NCBI GenBank assembly: GCA_019429365.1
Contig: JAHYJD010000009.1
Coordinates: 1-64,000 of the forward strand
Reading direction: 5' to 3'
DNA: 64,000 nucleotides
DNA from: Bacteroidales bacterium
Lineage (GTDB): Bacteria > Bacteroidota > Bacteroidia > Bacteroidales > UBA7960
Of this stretch, positions 56,234 to 64,000 are shown piece after piece (position 1 is the stretch's first letter; each line of letters opens with the position of its first letter). The position numbers and the translations under genes are program-made. The notes below the pieces were generated by a model. It ran no database searches, had not been told where the DNA came from, and saw only the letters and a program-made list of their open reading frames with translations.

Positions 56234-57571
56234 ATGAATAAGATAAGAATCATAATAAAACGCGAGTACCTGAGCCGGGTAAAAAAACGTTCCTTTATAG
56301 TAATGACTATCCTGGGCCCTATTCTGCTGGCAGCGCTTATGATAGGCCCGGCCGTGATTGCCATTATGAGCGATTCGGACTACGAAGTGGCGATTGTGGA
56401 CGACACCAATATGTTTTACGATGCTTTCAGCGACACCCGTAATGTAAAATACACTCACCTTCAAACAGACGTCGACAGTGCCCTGGAACTTATGCGCGGC
56501 GACAAGTTCGATGCCGTGCTGCATATCCCTGAGATTGCATTCCAGGCCCCTTCGAGCCTGCGGCTGTTCTCCCTGAAGTCGGTAAACTTCAATGCCAAAT
56601 CGCAAATGGAGTCGGTGCTCAAAAACGAATACGAAAGCCTGAAACTGACCATTGCCGGCATCGACCCCGAAGTACTTATGGCCGTGGAGACCCGCATCAA
56701 CATCAATGCTGTGCGCATGGACAAGGACGGGCTGGAAAAGACCGACTACCCCGAGGTAAGCATGGGGCTGGGCTTTGTGAGCGGTCTGCTCATTTATATG
56801 TTCATATTTCTGTTTGGCTCCCAAGTGCTGCGCGGGGTACTCGAAGAAAAGACCAGCCGCATTGTGGAGATCATCGTTTCTAGCGTGAAGCCATTTCAGC
56901 TCATGATGGGCAAGGTAATCGGCATCGGGCTGGTGGGCCTCACCCAGTTTCTGATCTGGGTGGTGCTTACCTTTGCCATCGTGGGCGGGGTAAGAACAGC
57001 GTTTCCAAAACTTTTCCAGTTTACACCGACTGAACAGGTGCACATTACTGCCTCACAGTCGCTCAATGCCGAAGAGCTTCAAAGGCAAATGGAAACCGTG
57101 CAGATGCAAAACACCACCGCCGGACAGATACTGGAAGGCCTGCAGGCCATCAACTTCCCGGTCATGATACTGTCGTTCCTGTTCTATTTCATAGGAGGTT
57201 ACCTGCTTTATGCGGCCCTGTTTGCAGCCATCGGGTCGGCCGTCGACAACGAAGCCGACACCCAACAGTTTATGCTACCCGTAACCATACCCCTGCTCTT
57301 TTCCATCGTTATGATGCAAACAATCATTCAGAACCCATCTGGGCCGGTGGCCTTCTGGCTCTCCATCATCCCGCTTACCTCACCGGTAATCATGATGATC
57401 CGGATTCCTTTCGGCGTTCCATTTATTGACCTGGCCATTTCGGCGGTACTGCTGATCCTGGGCTTTATCTTTACCACCTGGCTGGCCGCCAAAATTTACC
57501 GCACCGGCATACTTATGTATGGAAAAAAGATCGACTACGCCGAACTCTGGAAGTGGATCAGGTATAGGTAA
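56234..57571 (+). CDS. ABC transporter permease, NatB/ABC-2 type
   Basis: A 445-residue permease. An amphipathic start (IIIKREYLSRVKKRSFIVMT) leads to helix 1, then a large extracytoplasmic domain (residues ~45-175), then five more helices toward the C-terminus. FMFIFLFGSQVLRGVLEEKTSRIVEIIVSS-like sequence, with the EKxxRIxE loop typical of NatB/YhaP proteins, is near residue 200. Co-transcribed with the ATPase gene upstream; a terminator hairpin follows. Confidence 0.88.
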   Translation: MNKIRIIIKREYLSRVKKRSFIVMTILGPILLAALMIGPAVIAIMSDSDYEVAIVDDTNMFYDAFSDTRNVKYTHLQTDVDSALELMRGDKFDAVLHIPEIAFQAPSSLRLFSLKSVNFNAKSQMESVLKNEYESLKLTIAGIDPEVLMAVETRININAVRMDKDGLEKTDYPEVSMGLGFVSGLLIYMFIFLFGSQVLRGVLEEKTSRIVEIIVSSVKPFQLMMGKVIGIGLVGLTQFLIWVVLTFAIVGGVRTAFPKLFQFTPTEQVHITASQSLNAEELQRQMETVQMQNTTAGQILEGLQAINFPVMILSFLFYFIGGYLLYAALFAAIGSAVDNEADTQQFMLPVTIPLLFSIVMMQTIIQNPSGPVAFWLSIIPLTSPVIMMIRIPFGVPFIDLAISAVLLILGFIFTTWLAAKIYRTGILMYGKKIDYAELWKWIRYR

Positions 57572-57601
57572 ATTTTTCCCAAAATATTTTAATGGGAAAT
57601 A

Positions 57602-57630
57602 ATGGGGCTAAAGCCCATTTTCTCTTCCTA
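57602..57630 (+). terminator. Putative terminator of the grpE-dnaJ-natAB-like unit
   Basis: ATGGGGCT / AGCCCAT forms a short stem with an AA-rich loop, followed by TTTTCTCTTCC. It starts 30 bases after the permease stop. Confidence 0.6.
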
Positions 57631-57794
57631 ATAATCATTGTCCCTTGGCGGCAATCTATTACTTTGATCTTATCTATTACCGGCAGTTTCAACTACAGGG
57701 AAAAAAGAAAAGGGAAATAATTCTTACAAAAACTCCAAACAAAGGAACATTTTTTGCATACATTTACCCACCATAACCATCAAAGCCTTGTCCC

Positions 57795-60700
57795 ATGCGA
57801 AAACTTGCCAGCAGCTGGCTGTTGTTGCTCGCGTTTTTCCTACCCGCTGTAACACAAGACCTTCCCACCGCTGCCCGCCACAGCCACTACCAGTACATTT
57901 ACCAGATCACCAATGAGGAAGCCCTGGACTTTATAAAAAAAGGAAGGATCACTCCGGGTGATGTTTCCTTTTTTCACACAAAGGTCGATTCGGTTCCATT
58001 CTTTAAAACCTTGCCTGAAATTACCCAAGCCGGACATTATCTTGTGGTAACCATCCTGGAAAACAATGTCGGGGTGGCCTTAAAAACGGTTAACAACACC
58101 AATATTCACTTACTGAACAACCAAAAGGACCTGAGTTTTGTAATTACCGATCTTAGCGGTAAGCCTTTGAATAATCTGTCTGTCCGGGCAGGAAGCCGCG
58201 CGGTACATTTTGATGAAACCTCAGGCACTTACCGTGAAAAGAAAAGCAACGCCAGCGGCTGGTTAACTTATGAATACCAGGGACACCTTCATATTTTAGA
58301 CCTTAGGAAAAGCCATGACCGCGGTTTTTTCAAAAAGCTGGGAGCATTTGTTTCCTCCAAAACACCGCTGGCTTTGGGGTCAGACTTTATTGAACTGGCG
58401 GAATTTGCCATCAGCATCCCGATTGATTTATACAAGTTTATCGATTATTCTTATCCTGCCGATGCTTTTTATGAGCTTGGAAATAAATATGCCGCCTTTT
58501 TTGGCTTTGGCCAATACAACCGAAGGAATGAATACACCGGCTATATGGTGCTGAACAAGCCCCGTTACCGCCCGGGCGAAACCATAAAATACAAGGCCTT
58601 TATCACCGATCAGATCGGCAGGCCAGTGAGGGGCTATGTCAACCTTTCTCTGTGGATTCCCCAAAAAGGCAAAACCTTCCTGCAACAAATTGAAAGCTAT
58701 GCTCCGGGCGGGTTTGAAGGCTCCTTTGTACTTCACGACAGCCTCGATCTGAAACTGGATACCCGATACAGGATATCGCTGGAAAGGCCAAATGGCGGCG
58801 AACTTTTTTACGGGTTTTTCCAGTATGCCGATTATGAGTTGGGCAATATTCAGCTTTCGGTGGAAAAACCTCAATCTTATCACTTCCGCGGACAAAACCT
58901 TGAGCTACAGATAGGAGGAAAGGATGAGAATGATTTGCCTTTGTATGATGCGCGGCTCGAAATCACCATTTATCCCAGGAAAGTCGATAAATTCTTCAGC
59001 GATCAAACTTTTGTTCCGGATACCTTACTGAAAAAAGATATTGCTCTCGATGCCGGCGCTCCTACCCCTTTCGTTATTCCCGACTCCCTGTTCACGGAGA
59101 TAAACCTTGACTATGAAGTATTGGTCAGGCTGATCAGCCACGACAACCAGAAAAGAGAAAACAGGCAACGCCTTCAGTTTTTTCACAAGAAAGAGGAGTT
59201 GGAGTACCGCCTGCAGGATTCACTGATCACATTTCACTTTCGTGAAAACGGCATTTCAAAGGAGGTTAAAGCCACCTTGCAATACCAGGATAAAAACGGC
59301 CTGTCGGGAACTAGGAAGGTTGTTGATCTGCCATATTCTGAAAAAATCAACCCGGGCATATTCCAATACAGGATTACGGTGAATGAAATTACCGAAACCC
59401 TTCGGCCCGGGCCTTGGGAGGCCGGTATTTCCATCATGGAAGAGCGAAACCATGAAGAGGTAAGGTTCAGCGTTAACAACCCCCGAAACATACCATTTGC
59501 CTGGTTTCTCTTCAAAAACGACATGGAGGTGGCCAACGGCGAAGGCACAACCTTTTTCATGAAAGAGCCAGCAAAAACGGATGAAGGTTTTCACCTAACC
59601 GTCCATTATTTGTGGGCGGGTGAAATGAAAAGATCCCACAGCGAGTCTTTTTTTCAGCCCGGGCAACTGAAACTATCCGTTCAGCAACCTGAAAGAGTCT
59701 TTCCGGGGCAAACCGTCTCCATTGAACTTGGAGTTACCGACGCCTGGGGGAATCCCGCTGCGAATACTGACCTTACTGCCTTTTCCTGGACAAGGAAATT
59801 CAATGAAATGCCCCCTGCCGTTCCTTCACCAAATAACCGCTGGCGGCCTTTAAGCCTCTACAACAGTTTTTTTCACCATCTTCCAACAAAAATCACCACC
59901 TTATTTACAGCAAAGAAAAAGGAGTTCTGGTTCTCTGAAGCTGGGCTGGACACCATGCCCTATTTTCAATTCCGCTTCCCGGGAAAAGATCTTTTTACCA
60001 CTACCGTTGAAACCTTTACCGGAGAAACGCAGTTTGCGCCATTTGTTTTCAAAAACGGAGTGGAAATACCCATTCATATCGTTTATGTAAATCATAAACC
60101 AGTATTTACCTCGCTTGCCAACAATGCCCGCCCGTGGTCGTTCAGGGCTGAACCGGGCTATAACCATATCAGGATCCGAACCAGAAACAACGAAATAGTC
60201 ATTGACAGCCTTTTCCTGGAACCAGGCAAAAAAACCATGTTGAGCCTTGACCTCGCCAAAAATACAAGCCTCGGTGTGCAAAGGGCACAGGCAAGAATCA
60301 GTCGTAAGGAGAAGTCGCATTTGTACCCGCAACTTTTTTCTTTTCAATTGCCAGGCAATGAAACCACCTGGCTGGATCATGATACCGGCATTGTTTTTTT
60401 AAACCAGGGCAACCGAAACCAGTTCTCATACAGGCATTGGAATACCACTGTTGCCGGCCCCCTGTTTATTGACACGGCAAGGGTGTCCGGTGTCGAAAGC
60501 TCCTCCTTCAGTATTCCCCTCGATCACCGGTTTAAATATTTCATTGGCCCCGACGGGCTAAAGGAGATTCAGGCATTTGAAACGGATGCTTTCCCAAGAT
60601 TCTGGGCACGGGTGGGCGGTAACCTGAGAAATTTGAACGATGAGTTTCTTACCATGAAACTGCTGGAAGAGAATCTGAAAATAAGAGAAGAACAAGCAAA

Positions 60701-63620
60701 AACACCCACGTTTCAGTATCGTTTCCCGGCAAAAACAACGAAAGATAATGGCAAACTGCTGGTGGAAAGAACCTTCGACGAGGAGGTCGTAAAAAAGTTT
60801 GGCCAGCCAATTCATGTTGTACTTTGGCCAGAAAAAGGCAACGAACACATAATTTACCCGGGACCACAGTTTTTGTTTCATAATGTAGTGGAAGGCTTTT
60901 ACACCCTGGTTTACATTTTCAAAGAAAATCATTTCATTAAAACGGGACCCTTCTTTGTTAAAGGCGGCGGACAAAATTTTGTCAGATACAGTTTTGTGGA
61001 TAATCCGGAAGCGAATGAAGAAATAACCAGGATGATTCAACCAAAACTCAATGCATTGATGACCTTCCCTTTCCAGACCTATACCAGCAGGTTTTCAAAC
61101 GATTTGTTTCAAAGGCCAAAAAGAGCAAGCCTTGGAGATACTATGAGCGAAATCCTGAACTTCCGGCAAGGCACAGGTGCCAGCCATGAACAATCATACG
61201 ATGCAGGAAGAGGAAACCCCATAGCGGGTGTAATGCAGGGGAAGGTATTCGATGCTTCAGATGGGGGCTCCTTGCCGGGAGCTGTGATAACCATCAAAGG
61301 CACCACAACCGGGGTTACCACAGATATTGATGGGAATTTCTCCATCAATGTATCATCAGGGCAAACCCTGGTAGTTTCATTCATTGGCATGAAAACCCAT
61401 GAATTCGAGGCTGTTTTTGAAACCCATCTCGTTTATCTTGCCCCCGAAATCTTCGCTTTAGAAGAAGTCGTGGCAGTGGGCTATGGCTCCCAAACCCGAT
61501 TAAATCTCTCAGGTGCAGCCTCAGGAATAAGGATCAGGGGTACATCAGGCATTTACGGATCCAGGGCGGCTGATACTGAAATTTTGTTTGCAGTGGTTGA
61601 GAGTGAAATGCTACCTCCCCCACCACCCGATCAAATTGACATCACAAGCCCCCTTGAGGCTTTTGTCATGCCCGACTTTGCCGGCTGGGAGCCGGGGGCG
61701 CAATCGGGTAGCATCCGCAGCAATTTTTCTGATTATGCCTACTGGCAGCCACGACTCCGAACCAATGCCGAGGGCAAGGCCAGCTTTGAAGTTACTTTTC
61801 CGGATGATGTCACTTTCTGGGATACATTTATTTACGCAATGAACGAGAAAAGGCAATCGGGCAGGCACATTGGCGGCATACAGTCGTTCCAGGCGCTTAT
61901 GGCACAACTCTCTTTGCCCCGGTTCCTGGTGGAAGGCGACACGGCCTTTGCCCTTGGAAGGATAACTTCGTACCTGCAGGATACCCTGAGCGTACAAACT
62001 AATTTTGAACTGGCCGGGCAGCAAATCAAAACAGTTAACCACCAGGTATTCCAGACCGCCATCGATACCCTTTTACTTACCACCACCACACTCGACTCTC
62101 TGCAAGTGAAATATCACCTCGAATACATTGGGTTCTTAGATGGCGAAGAGCGCCAAATACCAGTTATGCCCAAAGGCCTTGAGAAAACGCTTGGTCAATT
62201 CTGGAGCCTGAAGGCCGACAGCACTTTCAGCGTAAGCTTTGACCAAAATCTTGGCGAAGTAAGCCTGTATGCCAAAACCAACGCGCTGGAGCTTTTCCTT
62301 GACGACATTGAACGGCTCATTCGCTTCCCCTACAATTGCAATGAACAAGAAGCCTCGCGCCTGATTGCCCTTATAGCAAAAAAAGAAATTTATGCCCTTA
62401 CGGGAAAACGTTTCTGGCAGGAAGGGCGAATCAGGGCTACCATAAGCGTCCTACTAAAAAACCAAAATTCGGAAGGCCTCTGGGGCTGGTGGGGCAATTC
62501 GCCACATTCGAGCATTTGGATGAGCGAGCATGTGCTCAAGGCCCTGCAAATGGCAACAGAAAAAGGGTATGAAGTAAATTATTCACGACCCATTACAAGT
62601 GGGATGCTGGCCTTTTACGGCGAAAAAAATCTCCCCTTAAGGGAAAAGGCAAGCCTTGTAAGGATTATGCTGATGCACGGCTACGAAGCCGAATACGACA
62701 AAATAATCAGGCAAATGGCTGCGCAGGACGCCAGAAATGAGCTTTTCTATGAACTGGCCGAAATGAAACAGCTCGCAGGCCTGCAGCAACCAGCCCGTGC
62801 AGTGCTCGACAGCGCCAAACACACATTTTTCGGCAATATGTATTTCCCCGGAAGGGGCAATCCAATGTCGTTCTGGGGTACAAACACCACCAATACGCTT
62901 GCCGCTTACCGAATTTTCAACCGCACCGGCGAAAGCAATCAGCAATACCTGGAACCCATTTTCAGCTATTTGCTCGAGGTAAGGGATGTGTCATTCCCGG
63001 CAAGCACTTACTTCACTTCAAACATGATTTACTCCGTAATGCCAACTTTGCTCGAAATGGCAGCAACCGGCGACAGGGCAGCACGAATTGAACTTAGCGG
63101 TCCCGTTGATTCTCTGGCCGTTGAATTTCCGCTGGAGCTGCGGTTTTCGCCTGAGAAAATGCTGCAGGTAAGAAAAACCGGTGCAAGCCCGGTTTATCTC
63201 ACCACCTATCAGCGCTACTGGGAAGCCAACCCAACAGCTGAGAGCGGTGACATAAAAGTTCATACTTGGTTTCAAGGGGTGAGTGAGCCCAACAAGCTGG
63301 AGGCTGCGAAAGAAATAACGCTGAAGGTTTCAGTAACCCTTGAAAAGCCTGCCGAGTACCTTATGTTGGAAGTGCCCATACCGGCCGGTTGCAGCTATGC
63401 TGATCATCAACCAAGGGGCACAGGCGAAGTGCACCGCGAACAGTGGCGCCACCAAACCACCTTATTCTTCAACAGATTGGCCCCCGGCACCTATACCTAC
63501 GAGATCAAACTATTGCCAAGGTTTTCAGGCAGCTACACCCTGAATCCCGCGAAAGCGGAGCTGATGTATTTCCCGGTGTTTAATGCCAACAACGAATTGC
63601 GAAAAGTGGTGATAGAATAG
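57795..63620 (+). CDS. Alpha-2-macroglobulin-like protein with embedded SusC-type regulatory domain
   Basis: A 1941-residue exported protein. A signal peptide (MRKLASSWLLLLAFFLPAVTQ) without lipobox is followed by macroglobulin domains; MG2 shows LNKPRYRPGETIKYKAF near residue 253. Residues 1147-1215 are a carboxypeptidase-regulatory-like beta-sandwich (GKVFDASDGGSLPGAVITIK, TDIDGNFSINV). They are followed by EEVVAVGYGSQ (1223-1233) and IRIRGTSGI (from 1245), the hallmarks of SusC-type TonB receptors, but no barrel. A PPPPP linker (1274-1278) leads to the A2M domain (SDYAYWQPRLRTNAEGKASF, near 1310). The thioester-type motif CNEQ occupies 1515-1518. It may trap proteases or act in envelope defence; no PBP1C neighbour is seen. 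Confidence 0.85.
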   Translation: MRKLASSWLLLLAFFLPAVTQDLPTAARHSHYQYIYQITNEEALDFIKKGRITPGDVSFFHTKVDSVPFFKTLPEITQAGHYLVVTILENNVGVALKTVNNTNIHLLNNQKDLSFVITDLSGKPLNNLSVRAGSRAVHFDETSGTYREKKSNASGWLTYEYQGHLHILDLRKSHDRGFFKKLGAFVSSKTPLALGSDFIELAEFAISIPIDLYKFIDYSYPADAFYELGNKYAAFFGFGQYNRRNEYTGYMVLNKPRYRPGETIKYKAFITDQIGRPVRGYVNLSLWIPQKGKTFLQQIESYAPGGFEGSFVLHDSLDLKLDTRYRISLERPNGGELFYGFFQYADYELGNIQLSVEKPQSYHFRGQNLELQIGGKDENDLPLYDARLEITIYPRKVDKFFSDQTFVPDTLLKKDIALDAGAPTPFVIPDSLFTEINLDYEVLVRLISHDNQKRENRQRLQFFHKKEELEYRLQDSLITFHFRENGISKEVKATLQYQDKNGLSGTRKVVDLPYSEKINPGIFQYRITVNEITETLRPGPWEAGISIMEERNHEEVRFSVNNPRNIPFAWFLFKNDMEVANGEGTTFFMKEPAKTDEGFHLTVHYLWAGEMKRSHSESFFQPGQLKLSVQQPERVFPGQTVSIELGVTDAWGNPAANTDLTAFSWTRKFNEMPPAVPSPNNRWRPLSLYNSFFHHLPTKITTLFTAKKKEFWFSEAGLDTMPYFQFRFPGKDLFTTTVETFTGETQFAPFVFKNGVEIPIHIVYVNHKPVFTSLANNARPWSFRAEPGYNHIRIRTRNNEIVIDSLFLEPGKKTMLSLDLAKNTSLGVQRAQARISRKEKSHLYPQLFSFQLPGNETTWLDHDTGIVFLNQGNRNQFSYRHWNTTVAGPLFIDTARVSGVESSSFSIPLDHRFKYFIGPDGLKEIQAFETDAFPRFWARVGGNLRNLNDEFLTMKLLEENLKIREEQAKTPTFQYRFPAKTTKDNGKLLVERTFDEEVVKKFGQPIHVVLWPEKGNEHIIYPGPQFLFHNVVEGFYTLVYIFKENHFIKTGPFFVKGGGQNFVRYSFVDNPEANEEITRMIQPKLNALMTFPFQTYTSRFSNDLFQRPKRASLGDTMSEILNFRQGTGASHEQSYDAGRGNPIAGVMQGKVFDASDGGSLPGAVITIKGTTTGVTTDIDGNFSINVSSGQTLVVSFIGMKTHEFEAVFETHLVYLAPEIFALEEVVAVGYGSQTRLNLSGAASGIRIRGTSGIYGSRAADTEILFAVVESEMLPPPPPDQIDITSPLEAFVMPDFAGWEPGAQSGSIRSNFSDYAYWQPRLRTNAEGKASFEVTFPDDVTFWDTFIYAMNEKRQSGRHIGGIQSFQALMAQLSLPRFLVEGDTAFALGRITSYLQDTLSVQTNFELAGQQIKTVNHQVFQTAIDTLLLTTTTLDSLQVKYHLEYIGFLDGEERQIPVMPKGLEKTLGQFWSLKADSTFSVSFDQNLGEVSLYAKTNALELFLDDIERLIRFPYNCNEQEASRLIALIAKKEIYALTGKRFWQEGRIRATISVLLKNQNSEGLWGWWGNSPHSSIWMSEHVLKALQMATEKGYEVNYSRPITSGMLAFYGEKNLPLREKASLVRIMLMHGYEAEYDKIIRQMAAQDARNELFYELAEMKQLAGLQQPARAVLDSAKHTFFGNMYFPGRGNPMSFWGTNTTNTLAAYRIFNRTGESNQQYLEPIFSYLLEVRDVSFPASTYFTSNMIYSVMPTLLEMAATGDRAARIELSGPVDSLAVEFPLELRFSPEKMLQVRKTGASPVYLTTYQRYWEANPTAESGDIKVHTWFQGVSEPNKLEAAKEITLKVSVTLEKPAEYLMLEVPIPAGCSYADHQPRGTGEVHREQWRHQTTLFFNRLAPGTYTYEIKLLPRFSGSYTLNPAKAELMYFPVFNANNELRKVVIE

Positions 63621-63643
63621 ATTTCTTGTTTCTGCAATCTTCC

Positions 63644-63651
63644 TATCTTTG
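63644..63651 (+). promoter_or_regulatory. -7 box of the response regulator gene
   Basis: TATCTTTG followed by CGCA, matching TAnnTTTG, 22 bases before the ATG at 63673. Confidence 0.6.
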
Positions 63652-63672
63652 CGCAATGAAAAATTGATTGCC

Positions 63673-64000
63673 ATGGCCAGAATTCTTGTTATTGATGACG
63701 AACGCAGCATACGCAATACCCTTAAGGAAATATTGGAATACGAAAAGTTTGAGGTTGATGTGGCCGAAGACGGTTTTGAAGGGCTTGAAAAGATAGAAAG
63801 CAGCCACTTCGACGTGGTGCTGTGCGACATCAAAATGCCCAAAATGGACGGCATTGAAGTGCTGGGCAAGATACAGGAAAAAGACCCGGATGCCACGGTG
63901 GTGATGATCTCAGGCCATGGCTCTATCGACACGGCCGTTGAGGCCATTAAAAAGGGGGCGTTCGATTTTATCTCCAAACCACTCGACCTGAACCGCCTGC
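63673..64000 (+). CDS. Response regulator, NtrC-type (partial, runs off the window)
   Basis: The first 109 residues of a two-component regulator. The receiver domain is complete in its conserved residues: acidic pair in VIDDERS, phospho-acceptor Asp in VVLCDIKMPKMDG, Thr/Ser position in MISGHGS, and Lys in FISKPLD. The sequence SGHGSIDTAVEAIKKGAFDF is typical of NtrC-family regulators, which continue with a sigma54-activating AAA+ domain. The rest lies beyond the right edge, so that domain is inferred. The sensor is not in view. Confidence 0.85.
   Translation, partial: MARILVIDDERSIRNTLKEILEYEKFEVDVAEDGFEGLEKIESSHFDVVLCDIKMPKMDGIEVLGKIQEKDPDATVVMISGHGSIDTAVEAIKKGAFDFISKPLDLNRL

Noticed and set aside
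55574-57043. A 489-codon minus-strand frame opposite the ABC exporter genes
   Set aside because: It lies fully antisense to two genes with clear ABC motifs, and its translation is His/Gln-rich with no recognisable domain.

Overview
The window looks like a chromosomal segment of a member of the Bacteroidota. Four things point there. Many genes have a TAnnTTTG-type -7 box instead of a sigma70 -10 box, and purine-rich ribosome binding sites are mostly absent. Two families largely confined to the phylum, DUF4290 and DUF4294, are present. One secreted protein ends in a type IX secretion (T9SS) sorting domain. The ribosomal super-operon has no tuf or adk. Base composition and gene style suggest a Bacteroidales/Marinilabiliales-like anaerobe or facultative anaerobe; that last step is inference.

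Layout. 1-3.2 kb: end of a surface-polysaccharide cluster (flippase C-terminus, GT4 glycosyltransferase, asparagine-synthase-like enzyme). 3.2-9.9 kb: mixed housekeeping and envelope genes (thioredoxin-like protein, oligopeptide-type ABC permease, SiaB-type kinase, Pcm, a Gfo/Idh/MocA oxidoreductase, a polyprenyl-phosphate sugar transferase, DUF4294). 10-13.4 kb: tig-clpP-clpX quality-control operon, then tRNA-Leu(TAG) and a divergent FetAB-like ABC pair. 15-19.7 kb: a TPR histidine kinase divergent from nrfHA (respiratory nitrite ammonification). 19.7-24.3 kb: Na/Pi cotransporter, a T9SS-secreted endonuclease/phosphatase-fold protein, enolase.

24.4-42.7 kb is one uninterrupted minus-strand array from rpsL to rplQ. 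The str, S10, spc and alpha operons are joined, with EF-G, SecY, Map, IF-1 and RpoA included. The 38-codon rpmJ (L36) is present. The widest internal gap, before rpmC, carries a good promoter box and a structured leader.

43-50.9 kb: a secreted S9-type peptidase, a UvrD/PcrA helicase, then a short accessory stretch. This stretch holds a ParE-type toxin-antitoxin pair, a cluster of GC-rich palindromes, and two AT-rich orphan genes each followed by a related palindromic repeat. It ends before an Ldh_2-family dehydrogenase. 51.4-57.6 kb: DUF4290-murA-grpE-dnaJ and a NatAB-like ABC exporter. MurA carries Asp in place of the fosfomycin-target Cys. 57.8-63.6 kb: a 1941-residue alpha-2-macroglobulin-like protein with an embedded SusC-type carboxypeptidase-regulatory domain and a TonB-plug-like stub, the most unusual architecture here. 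The window ends inside an NtrC-type response regulator.

No CRISPR array, rRNA, transposase or phage genes were seen. Functions come from reading motifs by eye, with no database search; promoter calls rest mainly on the -7 box, since convincing -33 boxes were usually not found.
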